From assembly GCA_963932465.1 (NCBI GenBank), contig OZ010800.1, positions 29,700,852-29,764,851 of the forward strand: a stretch of 64,000 bases of DNA. Reading direction: 5' to 3'. The position numbers were made by a program, and so were the translations under genes. Under the pieces are notes generated by a model. That model did no database searches, had not been told where the DNA came from, and was given only the letters and a program-made list of their open reading frames with translations. This DNA comes from Maratus speciosus (Eukaryota > Arthropoda > Arachnida > Araneae > Salticidae). Positions 12,363 through 27,500 of this stretch are shown piece after piece (the first letter of the stretch is position 1; each line of letters begins with the position of its first letter).

Positions 12363-15300
12363 TACTCAAAAGTGGGGGGGGGGACTAAGTTAACGCATGC
12401 CTCCTTATTTGAAATTGAAATATCTCGATAAAAAAAATCGGAGCGAATTCTAATATTAGAGAGCAAATTAGAATTGATTGAGAGGTAAATTTTGGCACCA
12501 TTGAAATTTCGATACCCGAAAGTGGGGCGGGGGTAAGTTAACGCTTTCCCACTTCAAATTGAAATATCTCGATAAAAAAACCTGAACAAATTCTAATATT
12601 AGAGATAAATTAGTGCTAATTGAGAGCTAAATTTTGATACCTCTGAAGTTTCGATACTCGAAAGTGTGGGGAGGCCTAAGTTAAGGCTTGCCCCCTTATT
12701 TGAAATTGAAATATCTCGATACAAAATTTAGAGCAAATTCTAATATTCGAGAGAAAATTAGAGATAATTGAGAGCTAAATTTTGGCACCTTTTAAATTTC
12801 GATACTCGAAAGGGAAGGGGTATGTTAACGCTTGCCCCCTTATTTTAAATTGAAATATCTCGATAAAAAAAATGGGAGCGAATTCTAATATTAGAGAGCA
12901 AATTAGAGCTAATTAACAGCTAAATTTTGGCACCTTTGAAATTTCGATACTCGAAAGTGGGGGGGGGGGCTAAGTTAACGCTTTCCCACATATTTGAAAT
13001 TAAAGTATCTCGATAAAAAAACTGGATTAAATTCTAATATTAGATATAAATTAGAGCTAATCGAGAGCTAGATTTTGGTACCTCTGAAGTTTCGATATTC
13101 TAAAGTGGGGGGGGACTAAGTTAACGCTTGCCCCCTTATTTGAAATTGAAATATCTCGATAAAAAAAATCGGAGCGAATTCTAATATTAGAGAGCAAATT
13201 AGAGCTAATTAATAGCTAAATTTTGGCACCTTTGAAATTTTGATACTCGAAAGTGGAGGGGGACTAAGTTAACGCTTACCTCTTTATTTGAAATTTAAAC
13301 ATCTCGATACAAAAATTAGAGCAAATACTAATATTAGAGAGCAAAGTAGAGCAAATTTAGAGCTAAATTTTGGCACCTTTGAAATTCCGATACTCGAAAG
13401 TGGGGGGGGGGGCTAAGTTAACGCTTTCCCACTTATTTGAAATGAAGTATCTCGATAAAAAAACTGGAGCAAATTCTAATATTAGATATAAATTAGAGCT
13501 TGTTGAGAGCTAAATTTTGGTACCCTTCAAATTTCGATGTTCGAAAGTCAGGGGGCTAGTGAGTTTTTTCTCCCACCCTAATTGAAATTGATAACAAACC
13601 CAGAGCAAATTCTAATATCAGGGAACAAATTAGAGCTTATTGAGAGCTAAATTTTGGCACACTTGAAATTTCGATTTTCAAAAGTTAGGGGGCTAGTGAG
13701 TATTTGCCCCCCCCCTACTTGAAATTGATAGCAAAACCAGAGCAAATTCTAATATTAGAGAGCAAATGAGAGCGAATTGAGAGCTAAATTTTGGCATCTT
13801 TGAAATTACGATGCTCGAAATTGGTGAGGCTAAATTAAAGCTCTCCACCTTACTTGAAATTGAAATATCGCGATAAAAAGCCAGAGCAAATTCCAATAAT
13901 AGACAGCAAATTAGAGCTAATTAAGAGCTAAATTTTGGCACCTTTGAAATTTCGATATTCGAATGTTGTGAGGCTAGTGAGTGCTTGCCCCACTACTTGA
14001 AATTGTTTTATCTCGATAACAAAACCAGAGCAAATTCTAATGTTAGACAGCAAATTAGAAATAATTAAGAGCCAATTTTCGGCACCTTTGATAAGTCGAT
14101 ATTCGAATGTGGGGTGGGGGCTAGTTAGTGCTTGCCTCCTAATTTCTATTGCTATATTTCGATAACAAAACCAGAGCAAATTCTAATGTTAGACAGCAAA
14201 TTAGAGCTCAGAGGAAGCTAAATTTTGTCATCTTTGAAATTTCGATACTCAAAAGGGGGGGGGCTAAGTTAACGTTTGCCCCCTTACTTGAAATTGAAAT
14301 ATCTCGATAAAAAACCGGAAAAAGTTCTAATATTAGAGAGCAAATTAGAGCTAATTGAGAGGTAAATTTTGGCACCTTTGAAATTTCGATACTCGAAAGT
14401 GTGGGGGGGGGGCTAAGTTAACGCTTTCCCACTTATTTGAAATTGAAGTATCTCGATAATAAAACTGGAGCAAATTCTAATATTAGATATAAATTAGAGC
14501 TAATTGAGAGCTAAATTTTGGTACCTCTGAAGTTTCGATACTCGAAAGTGGGGGGGAATAAGTTAACGCTTGCCCCCTTATTTGAAATTGAAATATCTCG
14601 ATAAAAAAAATCGGAGCGAATTCTAATATTAGAGAGCAAATTAGAATTAATTGAGAGGTAAATTTTGGCACCATTGAAATTTCGATACCCGAAAGTGGGG
14701 CGGGGGTAAGTTAACGCTTTCCCACTTGAAATTGAAATATCTCGATAAAAAAACCTGAACAAATTCTAATATTAGAGATCAAATTAGAGCTAATTAATAG
14801 CTAAATTTTGGCACCTTTGAAATTTCGATACTCGAAAGTGGAGGGGGGCTAAGTTAACGCTTACCTCTTTATTTGAAATTTAAACATCTCGATACAAAAA
14901 TTAGAGCAAATACTAATATTAGAGAGCAAAGTAGAGCAAATTTAGAGCTAAATTTTGGCACCTTTGAAATTCCGATATTCGAAATTTAGGCGGCTAGTGA
15001 GTGTTTGCTCCCTTACTTGAAATTGCTATATTTCGAGAACAAAACCAGAGAAAATTCTAATATTAGAGAGCAAATTAGAGTTCCTTGAAAGCTAAATTTT
15101 GGCACCCTTGAAATTTCGATATTCGAAAGTTACGCGGCTAGTGAGTGTTTGCCCCCTTACTTGAAATTGCTATATCTCGATAACAAAACCAGAGCAAATT
15201 ATAATATTAGAGTGCAAATTAGAGCTAATTGATAGCTAAATTTTGGTACCTTTGAAGTTTCGATACTCGAAAGTGTGGGGGGGCGTGCTAAGTTAAAGCT

Positions 15301-16011
15301 TGTCCACTTAATTGAAATTAAAGTATCTCGATAAAAAAACTGGAACAAATTCTAATATTAGAGATCAAAATGAGCTAATTGAGAGCTAAATTTTGGCGCC
15401 TCTCAAATTTCTATACTCGAAAGTGGGGGGGGGGTGTTAAATTAACGCTTTCCTCCTTATTTGAAATTGAAATATCTCGATAAAAAATCGGAGCGAATTC
15501 TAATATTAGATATCAAATTAGAGCTAATTGAGAGTTAAATTTCGGCACCTCTGAAATTTCTATACTCGAAAGTGGGGGGGGGGGTAAGTTAACGCTTGCC
15601 CCCTTATTTGAAATTTAAACATCTCGATACAAAAATGAGAGCAAATACTAATATTAGAGAGCAAATTAGAGCAAATTTAGGGCTAAATTTTGGCACCTTT
15701 GAAATTCCGATATTCGAAATTTAGGCGGCTAGTGAGTGTTTGCCCCCTTACTTGAAATTTCTATGTTTCGAGAACAAAACCAGAGAAAATTCTAATATTA
15801 CAGAGCAAATTAGAGATAATTGAGAGCTAAATTTTGGCACCCTTGAAATTTCGATATTCGAAAGTTACGCGGCTAGTGACTGTTTGCCCCCTTACTCTAA
15901 ATTTCTATATCTCGATAACAAAACCAGAGCAAATTCTAATATAAGAGAGCAAATTAGAGCTAATTGAGAGCTAAATTTTGGTACCTCTGAAGTTTCGGTA
16001 CTCGAAAGTGT

Positions 16012-16037
16012 GGGGGGCTAAGTTAACGCTTGCCCCC
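16012..16037. repeat. Hairpin-capable G-run/C-run dyad
   Basis: GGGGGC at 16013-16018, a bulged T, then AAG at 16020-16022 can pair with CTT at 16029-16031 and GCCCCC at 16032-16037. The loop is TTAACG. The same arrangement recurs in many monomers of the AAGTTAACGCTT class; units with CTTTCCCAC or GTGTTTGCTCCC pair less well. Confidence 0.7.
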
Positions 16038-17571
16038 TTACTTGAAATTGAAACACCTCGATACAAAATTTAGCGCAAATTCTAATATTAGAGAGAAAAT
16101 TAGAGTTCCTTGAGAGCTAAATTTTGCTACCCTTGAAATTTCGATATTCGAAAGTTAGGCGGCTAGTGAATGTTTGCTCCCTTACTTAAAATTGAAATAT
16201 CTCGATAAGAAACAGACCAAATTCTAATATTAGGAGCAAATTAGAGCTTGTTGAGAGCTAAATTTTGGTACCCTTCAAATTTCGATGTTCGAAAGTTAGG
16301 GGGCTAGTGAGTTTTTTCCCCCACCCTAATTGAAATTGATAACAAAACCAGAGCAAATTCTAATATCAGGGAACAAATTAGAGCTTATTGAGAGCTAAAT
16401 TTTGGCACACTTGAAATTTCGATTTTCAGAAGTTAGGGGGCTAGTGAGTTTTTGCCCCACTACTAGAAATTGATAGCAAAACCAGAGCAAATTCTAATAT
16501 TAGAGACAAAATGAGAGCGAATTGAGAGCTAAATTTTGGCATCTTTGAAATTACGATGCTCGAAATTGGTGAGGCTAAATTAAAGCTCTCCCCCTTACTT
16601 GAAATTGAAATATCGCGATAAAAAGCCAGAGCAAATTCCAATATTAGACAACATATTAGAGCTAATTAAGAGCTAAATTTTGTCATCTTTGAAATTTCGA
16701 TACTCAAAAGGGGGGGGTAAGTTAACGCTTGCCCCCTTACTTGAAATTGAAATATCTCGATAAAAAAGGAGCAAATTCTAATATTAGTGAGCAAATTAGA
16801 ATTAATTGAGAGGTAAATTTTGGACCATTGAAATTTCGATACCCGAAAGTGGGGGGGGGTAAGTTAACGCTTTCCCACTTGAAATTGAAGTATCTCGATA
16901 AAAAAAACTGGAACAAATTCTAATATTAGAGATAAATTAGTGCTAATTGAGAGCTAAATTTTGATACCTCTGAAGTTTCGATACTCGAAAGTGTGGGAAG
17001 GGCTAAGTTAACGCTTGAACCCTTATTTGAAATTGAAACATCTCGATACAAAATTTAGAGCAAATTCTAATATAAGAGAGCAAATTAGAGCTAATTGAGA
17101 GCTAAATTTTTGTACCTCTGAAGTTTCGGTACTCGAAAGTGTGGGGGGCTAAGTTAACGCTTGCCCCCTTACTTGAAATTGAAACACCTCGATACAAAAT
17201 TTAGTGCAAATTCTAATATTAGAGAGAAAATTAGAGTTCCTTGAGAGCTAAATTTTGCTACCCTTGAAATTTCGATATTCGAAAGTTAGGCGGCTAGTGA
17301 ATGTTTGCTCCCTTACTTAAAATTGAAATATCTCGATAAGAAACAGATCAAATTCTAATATTAGGAGCAAATTAGAGCTTGTTGAGAGCTAAATTTTGGT
17401 ACCCTTCAAATTTCGATGTTCGAAAGTTACAGGGCTAGTGAGTTTTTTCCCTCACCCTAATTGAAATTGATAACAAAACCAGAGCAAATTCTAATATCAG
17501 GGAACAAATTAGAGCTTATTGAGAGCTAAATTTTGGCACACTTGAAATTTCGATTTTCAGAAGTTAGGGGG

Positions 17572-20500
17572 CTAGTGAGTTTTTGCCCCACTACTAGAAA
17601 TTGATAGCAAAACCAGAGCAAATTCTAATATTAGAGAGCAAATGAGAGCGAATTGAGAGCTAAATTTTGGCATCTTTGAAATTACGATGCTCGAAGTTGG
17701 TGAGGCTAAATTAAAGCTCTCCCCCTTACTTGAAATTGAAATATCGCGATAAAAAGCCAGAGCAAATTGCAATATTAGACAACAAATTAGAGCTAATTAA
17801 GAGCTAAATTTTGTCATCTTTGAAATTTCGATACTCAAAAGGGAGGGGGATAAGTTAACGCTTGCCCCCTTACTTGAAATTGAAATATCTCGATAAAAAA
17901 GGAGCAAATTCTAATATTAGAGAGCAAATTAGAATTAATTGAGAGGTAAATTTTGGCACCATTGAAATTTCGATACCCGAAATTAGGGCGGGGGTAAGTT
18001 AACGCTTTCCCACTTGAAATTGAAGTATCTCGATAAAAAAACTGGAACAAATTCTAATATTAGAGATAAATTAGTGCTAAATGAGAGCTAAATTTTGATA
18101 CCTCTGAAGTTTCGATACTCGAAAGTGTGGGGAGGGCTAAGTTAAGGCTTGCCCCCTTATTTGAAATTGAAACATCTCGATACAAAAATTTAGAGCAAAT
18201 TCTAATATTAGAGAGCGAATTAGAGCTAATTGACAGCTGAATTTTGGCACCCTTGAAATTTCGATATTCAAAAGTTAGGGAGCTATTAAGATTTTGCCCC
18301 CCTTACTTGAAATTGCTATATCTCGATAACAAAACCAGAGCAAATTAGAGCATTTTGAGAGGTTAATTTTGGCATCTTTGAAATTTCGATACTCGAAAGT
18401 GGGGAGGCGAAATTAACGCTTGCCCTATGAGTTAAAATTGAAGTATCTCGATAAAATAACCGGAGCAAATTCTAATATTAGAGAGCAAATTAGAGGTAAG
18501 TGAGATCTAAATTTTGGCACCTTCTAAATTCGGATATTCGAATGTGGGGGGGTGCGTGTTTGACCCCCTATTTGAAATTGCTATATCTCGATAACAAAAT
18601 CAGCGAAAATTCTAATATTAGAGAGAAAATTAGAGCTAAGTGAGAGCTAAATTTTGGCCTCTTTGAAATTTCGGTACTCGAAAGTGGGGGAGGGGCGGCT
18701 AACGTAAAGCTCCTCCCCTTACTTAAAATTGAAATATCTCGATATTCGAATGTGGGGTGGGGGCTAGTGAGTGCTTTCCCATCTAATTTCTATTGCTATA
18801 TTTCGATAACAAAACCAGAGCAAATTCTAATGTTAGACAGTAAATTAGAGCTCAGAGGAAGCTAAATTTTGTCATCTTTGAAATTTCGATACTCGAAAGG
18901 GGGGGGGCTAAGTTAACGTTTGCCCCCTTACTTGAAATTGAAATATCTCAATAAAAATCCGGAAAAAGTTCTAAAATTCGAGAGAAAATTAGAGATAATT
19001 GAGAGCTAAATTTTCGCACCTCTTAAATTTCGATACTCGAAAGGGAAGGGGGTATGTTAACGCTTGCCCCCTTACTTGAAATTGAAACATCTCTATAAAA
19101 ATGGAGCAAATTCTAATATTAGAGAGCAAATTAGAGCTAATTGAGAGGTAAATTTTGGCACCTTTGAAATTTCGATACTCGAAAGTGGGGGGGGGGCTAA
19201 GTTAACGCTTTCCCACTTATTTGAAATGAAGTATCTCGATAAAAAAACTGGAGCAAATTCTAATATTAGATATAAATTAGAGCTAATTGAGAGCTAAATT
19301 TTGGTACCTCTGAAGTTTCGATACTCAAAAGTGGGGGGGGGGGGACTAAGTTAACGCATGCCTCCTTATTTGAAATTGAAATATCTCGATAAAAAAATCG
19401 GAGCGAATTCTAATATTAGAGAGCAAATTAGAATTGATTGAGAGGTAAATTTTGGCACCATTGAAATTTCGATCCCGAAAGTGGGGCGGGGGTAAGTTAA
19501 CGCTTTCCCCACTTCAAATTGAAATATCTCGATAAAAAAACCTGAACAAATTCTAATATTAGAGATAAATTAGTGCTAATTGAGAGCTAAATTTTGATAC
19601 CTCTGAAGTTTCGATACTCGAAAGTGTGGGGAGGGCTAAGTTAAGGCTTGCCCCCTTATTTGAAATTGAAATATCTCGATACAAAATTTAGAGCAAATTC
19701 TAATATTCGAGAGAAAATTAGAGATAATTGAGAGCTAAATTTTGGCACCTTTTAAATTTCGATACTCGAAAGGGAAGGGGTATGTTAACGCTTGCCCCCT
19801 TATTTTAAATTGAAATATCTCGATAAAAAAAATGGGAGCGAATTCTAATATTAGAGAGCAAATTAGAGCTAATTAACAGCTAAATTTTGGCACCTTTGAA
19901 ATTTCGATACTCGAAAGTGGGGGGGGGGGCTAAGTTAACGCTTTCCCACATATTTGAAATTAAAGTATCTCGATAAAAAAACTGGATTAAATTCTAATAT
20001 TAGATATAAATTAGAGCTAATCGAGAGCTAGATTTTGGTACCTCTGAAGTTTCGATATTCTAAAGTGGGGGGGGGGACTAAGTTAACGCTTGCCCCCTTA
20101 TTTGAAATTGAAATATCTCGATAAAAAAAATCGGAGCGAATTCTAATATTAGAGAGCAAATTAGAGCTAATTAATAGCTAAATTTTGGCACCTTTGAAAT
20201 TTTGATACTCGAAAGTGGAGGGGGACTAAGTTAACGCTTACCTCATTATTTGAAATTTAAACATCTCGATACAAAAATTAGAGCAAATACTAATATTAGA
20301 GAGCAAAGTAGAGCAAATTTAGAGCTAAATTTTGGCACCTTTGAAATTCCGATACTCGAAAGTGGGGGGGGGGGGCTAAGTTAACGCTTTCCCACTTATT
20401 TGAAATGAAGTATCTCGATAAAAAAACTGGAGCAAATTCTAATATTAGATATAAATTAGAGCTTGTTGAGAGCTAAATTTTGGTACCCTTCAAATTTCGA

Positions 20501-23500
20501 TGTTCGAAAGTCAGGGGGCTAGTGAGTTTTTTCTCCCACCCTAATTGAAATTGATAACAAACCCAGAGCAAATTCTAATATCAGGGAACAAATTAGAGCT
20601 TATTGAGAGCTAAATTTTGGCACACTTGAAATTTCGATTTTCAAAAGTTAGGGGGCTAGTGAGTATTTGCCCCCCCCCCCCTACTTGAAATTGATAGCAA
20701 AACCAGAGCAAATTCTAATATTAGAGAGCAAATGAGAGCGAATTGAGAGCTAAATTTTGGCATCTTTGAAATTACGATGCTCGAAATTGGTGAGGCTAAA
20801 TTAAAGCTCTCCACCTTACTTGAAATTGAAATATCGCGATAAAAAGCCAGAGCAAATTCCAATAATAGACAGCAAATTAGAGCTAATTAAGAGCTAAATT
20901 TTGGCACCTTTGAAATTTCGATATTCGAATGTTGTGAGGCTAGTGAGTGCTTGCCCCACTACTTGAAATTGTTTTATCTCGATAACAAAACCAGAGCAAA
21001 TTCTAATGTTAGACAGCAAATTAGAAATAATTAAGAGCCAATTTTCGGCACCTTTGATAAGTCGATATTCGAATGTGGGGTGGGGGCTAGTTAGTGCTTG
21101 CCTCCTAATTTCTATTGCTATATTTCGATAACAAAACCAGAGCAAATTCTAATGTTAGACAGCAAATTAGAGCTCAGAGGAAGCTAAATTTTGTCATCTT
21201 TGAAATTTCGATACTCAAAAGGGGGGGGGGCTAAGTTAACGTTTGCCCCCTTACTTGAAATTGAAATATCTCGATAAAAAACCGGAAAAAGTTCTAATAT
21301 TAGAGAGCAAATTAGAGCTAATTGAGAGGTAAATTTTGGCACCTTTGAAATTTCGATACTCGAAAGTGTGGGGGGGGGCTAAGTTAACGCTTTCCCACTT
21401 ATTTGAAATTGAAGTATCTCGATAATAAAACTGGAGCAAATTCTAATATTAGATATAAATTAGAGCTAATTGAGAGCTAAATTTTGGTACCTCTGAAGTT
21501 TCGATACTCGAAAGTGGGGGGGAATAAGTTAACGCTTGCCCCCTTATTTGAAATTGAAATATCTCGATAAAAAAAATCGGAGCGAATTCTAATATTAGAG
21601 AGCAAATTAGAATTAATTGAGAGGTAAATTTTGGCACCATTGAAATTTCGATACCCGAAAGTGGGGCGGGGGTAAGTTAACGCTTTCCCACTTGAAATTG
21701 AAATATCTCGATAAAAAAACCTGAACAAATTCTAATATTAGAGATAAATTAGTGCTAATTGAGAGCTAAATTTTGATACCTCTGAAGTTTCGATACTCGA
21801 AAGTGTCTGGAGGGCTAAGTTAACGCTTACCTCTTTATTTGAAATTTAAACATCTCGATACAAAAATTAGAGCAAATACTAATATTAGAGAGCAAAGTAG
21901 AGCAAATTTAGAGCTAAATTTTGGCACCTTTGAAATTCCGATATTCGAAATTTAGGCGGCTAGTGAGTGTTTGCTCCCTTACTTGAAATTGCTATATTTC
22001 GAGAACAAAACCAGAGAAAATTCTAATATTAGAGAGCAAATTAGAGTTCCTTGAAAGCTAAATTTTGGCACCCTTGAAATTTCGATATTCGAAAGTTACG
22101 CGGCTAGTGAGTGTTTGCCCCCTTACTTGAAATTGCTATATCTCGATAACAAAACCAGAGCAAATTATAATATTAGAGTGCAAATTAGAGCTAATTGATA
22201 GCTAAATTTTGGTACCTTTGAAGTTTCGATACTCGAAAGTGTGGGGGGGCGTGCTAAGTTAAAGCTTGTCCACTTAATTGAAATTAAAGTATCTCGATAA
22301 AAAAACTGGAACAAATTCTAATATTAGAGATCAAAATGAGCTAATTGAGAGCTAAATTTTGGCGCCTCTCAAATTTCTATACTCGAAAGTGGGGGGGGGG
22401 GTTAAATTAACGCTTTCCTCCTTATTTGAAATTGAAATATCTCGATAAAAAATCGGAGCGAATTCTAATATTAGATATCAAATTAGAGCTAATTGAGAGT
22501 TAAATTTCGGCACCTCTGAAATTTCTATACTCGAAAGTGGGGGGGGGGGGGTAAGTTAACGCTTGCCCCCTTATTTGAAATTTAAACATCTCGATACAAA
22601 AATTAGAGCAAATACTAATATTAGAGAGCAAATTAGAGCAAATTTAGGGCTAAATTTTGGCACCTTTGAAATTCCGATATTCGAAATTTAGGCGGCTAGT
22701 GAGTGTTTGCCCCCTTACTTGAAATTTCTATGTTTCGAGAACAAAACCAGAGAAAATTCTAATATTACAGAGCAAATTAGAGATAATTGAGAGCTAAATT
22801 TTGGCACCCTTGAAATTTCGATATTCGAAAGTTACGCGGCTAGTGACTGTTTGCCCCCTTACTCTAAATTTCTATATCTCGATAACAAAACCAGAGCAAA
22901 TTCTAATATAAGAGAGCAAATTAGAGCTAATTGAGAGCTAAATTTTGGTACCTCTGAAGTTTCGGTACTCGAAAGTGTGGGGGGCTAAGTTAACGCTTGC
23001 CCCCTTACTTGAAATTGAAACACCTCGATACAAAATTTAGCGCAAATTCTAATATTAGAGAGAAAATTAGAGTTCCTTGAGAGCTAAATTTTGCTACCCT
23101 TGAAATTTCGATATTCGAAAGTTAGGCGGCTAGTGAATGTTTGCTCCCTTACTTAAAATTGAAATATCTCGATAAGAAACAGACCAAATTCTAATATTAG
23201 GAGCAAATTAGAGCTTGTTGAGAGCTAAATTTTGGTACCCTTCAAATTTCGATGTTCGAAAGTTAGGGGGCTAGTGAGTTTTTTCCCCCACCCTAATTGA
23301 AATTGATAACAAAACCAGAGCAAATTCTAATATCAGGGAACAAATTAGAGCTTATTGAGAGCTAAATTTTGGCACACTTGAAATTTCGATTTTCAGAAGT
23401 TAGGGGGCTAGTGAGTTTTTGCCCCACTACTAGAAATTGATAGCAAAACCAGAGCAAATTCTAATATTAGAGAGAAAATGAGAGCGAATTGAGAGCTAAA

Positions 23501-24539
23501 TTTTGGCATCTTTGAAATTACGATGCTCGAAATTGGTGAGGCTAAATTAAAGCTCTCCCCCTTACTTGAAATTGAAATATCGCGATAAAAAGCCAGAGCA
23601 AATTCCAATATTAGACAACATATTAGAGCTAATTAAGAGCTAAATTTTGTCATCTTTGAAATTTCGATACTCAAAAGGGGGGGGGTAAGTTAACGCTTGC
23701 CCCCTTACTTGAAATTGAAATATCTCGATAAAAAAGGAGCAAATTCTAATATTAGAGAGCAAATTAGAATTAATTGAGAGGTAAATTTTGGACCATTGAA
23801 ATTTCGATACCCGAAAGTGGGGGGGGGTAAGTTAACGCTTTCCCACTTGAAATTGAAGTATCTCGATAAAAAAAACTGGAACAAATTCTAATATTAGAGA
23901 TAAATTAGTGCTAATTGAGAGCTAAATTTTGATACCTCTGAAGTTTCGATACTCGAAAGTGTGGGAAGGGCTAAGTTAACGCTTGAACCCTTATTTGAAA
24001 TTGAAACATCTCGATACAAAATTTAGAGCAAATTCTAATATAAGAGAGCAAATTAGAGCTAATTGAGAGCTAAATTTTTGTACCTCTGAAGTTTCGGTAC
24101 TCGAAAGTGTGGGGGGCTAAGTTAACGCTTGCCCCCTTACTTGAAATTGAAACACCTCGATACAAAATTTAGTGCAAATTCTAATATTAGAGAGAAAATT
24201 AGAGTTCCTTGAGAGCTAAATTTTGCTACCCTTGAAATTTCGATATTCGAAAGTTAGGCGGCTAGTGAATGTTTGCTCCCTTACTTAAAATTGAAATATC
24301 TCGATAAGAAACAGATCAAATTCTAATATTAGGAGCAAATTAGAGCTTGTTGAGAGCTAAATTTTGGTACCCTTCAAATTTCGATGTTCGAAAGTTACAG
24401 GGCTAGTGAGTTTTTTCCCTCACCCTAATTGAAATTGATAACAAAACCAGAGCAAATTCTAATATCAGGGAACAAATTAGAGCTTATTGAGAGCTAAATT
24501 TTGGCACACTTGAAATTTCGATTTTCAGAAGTTAGGGGG
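17572..24539. repeat. 7 kb higher-order repeat, copy 2 (6968 bp)
   Basis: Near-identical to copy 1 in monomer order, including small private variants. Most visible differences are G-run lengths and scattered substitutions. One example is the AGTGTCTGGAGGG unit near 21805, followed directly by a TTACCTC monomer. The truncated monomer lies near 18.74 kb. Confidence 0.88.
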
Positions 24540-27500
24540 CTAGTGAGTTTTTGCCCCACTACTAGAAATTGATAGCAAAACCAGAGCAAATTCTAATATT
24601 AGAGAGCAAATGAGAGCGAATTGAGAGCTAAATTTTGGCATCTTTGAAATTACGATGCTCGAAGTTGGTGAGGCTAAATTAAAGCTCTCCCCCTTACTTG
24701 AAATTGAAATATCGCGATAAAAAGCCAGAGCAAATTGCAATATTAGACAACAAATTAGAGCTAATTAAGAGCTAAATTTTGTCATCTTTGAAATTTCGAT
24801 ACTCAAAAGGGAGGGGGATAAGTTAACGCTTGCCCCCTTACTTGAAATTGAAATATCTCGATAAAAAAGGAGCAAATTCTAATATTAGAGAGCAAATTAG
24901 AATTAATTGAGAGGTAAATTTTGGCACCATTGAAATTTCGATACCCGAAATTAGGGCGGGGGTAAGTTAACGCTTTCCCACTTGAAATTGAAGTATCTCG
25001 ATAAAAAAACTGGAACAAATTCTAATATTAGAGATAAATTAGTGCTAAATGAGAGCTAAATTTTGATACCTCTGAAGTTTCGATACTCGAAAGTGTGGGG
25101 AGGGCTAAGTTAAGGCTTGCCCCCTTATTTGAAATTGAAACATCTCGATACAAAAATTTAGAGCAAATTCTAATATTAGAGAGCGAATTAGAGCTAATTG
25201 ACAGCTGAATTTTGGCACCCTTGAAATTTCGATATTCAAAAGTTAGGGAGCTATTAAGATTTTGCCCCCCCTACTTGAAATTGCTATATCTCGATAACAA
25301 AACCAGAGCAAATTAGAGCATTTTGAGAGGTTAATTTTGGCATCTTTGAAATTTCGATACTCGAAAGTGGGGAGGCGAAATTAACGCTTGCCCTATGAGT
25401 TAAAATTGAAGTATCTCGATAAAATAACCGGAGCAAATTCTAATATTAGAGAGCAAATTAGAGGTAAGTGAGATCTAAATTTTGGCACCTTCTAAATTCG
25501 GATATTCGAATGTGGGGGGGTGCGTGTTTGACCCCCTATTTGAAATTGCTATATCTCGATAACAAAATCAGAGAAAATTCTAATATTAGAGAGAAAATTA
25601 GAGCTAATTGAGAGCTAAATTTTGGCCTCTTTGAAATTTCGGTACTCGAAAGTGGGGGGGGGGCGGCTAACGTAAAGCTCCTCCCCTTACTTAAAATTGA
25701 AATATCTCGATATTCGAATGTGGGGTGGGGGCTAGTGAGTGCTTGCCCCCTAATTTCTATTGCTATATTTCGATAACAAAACCAGAGCAAATTCTAATTG
25801 TTAGACAGCAAATTAGAGCTCAGAGGAAGCTAAATTTTGTCATCTTTGAAATTTCGATACTCGAAAGGGGGGGGCTAAGTTAACGTTTGCCCCCTTACTT
25901 GAAATTGAAATATCTCGATAAAAAACCGGAATAAGTTCTAATATTAGAGAGAAAATTAGAGATAATTGAGAGCTAAAGTTTGGCACCTTTGAAATTTCGA
26001 TACTCGAAAGGGAAGGGGTTATGTTAACGCTTGCCCCCTGACTTGAAATTGAAACATCTCTATAAAAAAGGAGCAAATTCTAATATTAGAGAGCAAATTA
26101 GAGCTAATTGAGAGGTAAATTTTGGCACCTTTGAAATTTCGATACTCGAAAGTGGGGGGGGGGCTAAGTTAACGCTTTCCCACATATTTGAAATTAAAGT
26201 ATCTCGATAAAAAAACTGGATTAAATTCTAATATTAGATATAAATTAGAGCTAATTGAGAGCTAGATTTTGGTACCTCTGAAGTTTCGATATTCTAAAGT
26301 GGGGGGGGGACTAAGTTAACGCTTGCCCCCTTATTTGAAATTGAAATATCTCGATAAAAAAATCGGAGCGAATTCTAATATTAGAGAGCAAATTAGAGCT
26401 AATTAATAGCTAAATTTTGGCACCTTTGAAATTTTGATACTCGAAAGTGGAGGGGGACTAAGTTAACGCTTACCTCTTTATTTGAAATTTAAACATCTCG
26501 ATACAAAAATTACAGCAAATACTAATATTAGAGAGCAAAGTAGAAAAAATTTAGAGCTAAATTTTGGCACCTTTGAAATTCCGATACTCGAAAGTGGGGG
26601 GGGGGGCTAAGTTAACGCTTTCCCACGTATTTGAAATGAAGTATCTCGATAAAAAAAACTGGAGCAAATTCTAATATTAGATATAAATTAGAGCTTGTTG
26701 AGAGCTAAATTTTGGTACCCTTCAAATTTCGATGTTCGAAAGTCAGGGGGCTAGTGAGTTTTTTCTCCCACCCTAATTGAAATTGATAACAAAACCAGAG
26801 CAAATTCTAATATCAGGGAACAAATTAGAGCTTATTGAGAGCTAAATTTTGGCACACTTGAAATTTCGATTTTCAAAAGTTAGGGGGCTAGTGAGTATTT
26901 GCCCCCCCCCCTACTTGAAATTGATAGCAAAACCAGAGCAAATTGTAATATTAGAGAGCAAATGAGAGCGAATTGAGAGCTAAATTTTGGCATCTTTGAA
27001 ATTACGATGCTCGAAATTGGTGAGGCTAAATTAAAGCTCTCCACCTTACTTGAAATTGAAATATCGCGATAAAAAGCCAGAGCAAATTCCAATAATAGAC
27101 AGCAAATTAGAGCTAATTAAGAGCTAAATTTTGGCACCTTTGAAATTTCGATATTCGAATGTTGTGAGGCTAGTGAGTGCTTGCCCCACTACTTGAAATT
27201 GTTTTATCTCGATAACAAAACCAGAGCAAATTCTAATGTTAGACAGCAAATTAGAAATAATTAAGAGCCAATTTTCTGCACCTTTGATAAGTCGATATTC
27301 GAATGTGGGGTGGGGGCTAGTTAGTGCTTGCCTCCTAATTTCTATTGCTATATTTCGATAACAAAACCAGAGCAAATTCTAATGTTAGACAGCAAATTAG
27401 AGCTCAGAGGAAGCTAAATTTTGTCATCTTTGAAATTTCGATACTCAAAAGGGGGGGGGCTAAGTTAACGTTTGCCCCCTTACTTGAAATTGAAATATCT

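Larger units (their letters stand above)
10616..17571. repeat. 7 kb higher-order repeat, copy 1 (6956 bp)
   Basis: The phase is set arbitrarily at CTAGTGAGTTTTTGCCCC. The unit contains three copies of a four-monomer cassette recognisable by TTGATAGCAAAACCAGAG and GAAATTACGATGCTCGAA (at 10616, 13693 and 16441), and one 70 bp truncated monomer near 11.77 kb. The next copy begins at 17572. Marker features in the two copies are displaced by a constant 6.96-6.97 kb (13693 to 20656, 13928 to 20894, 16441 to 23408). Confidence 0.88.
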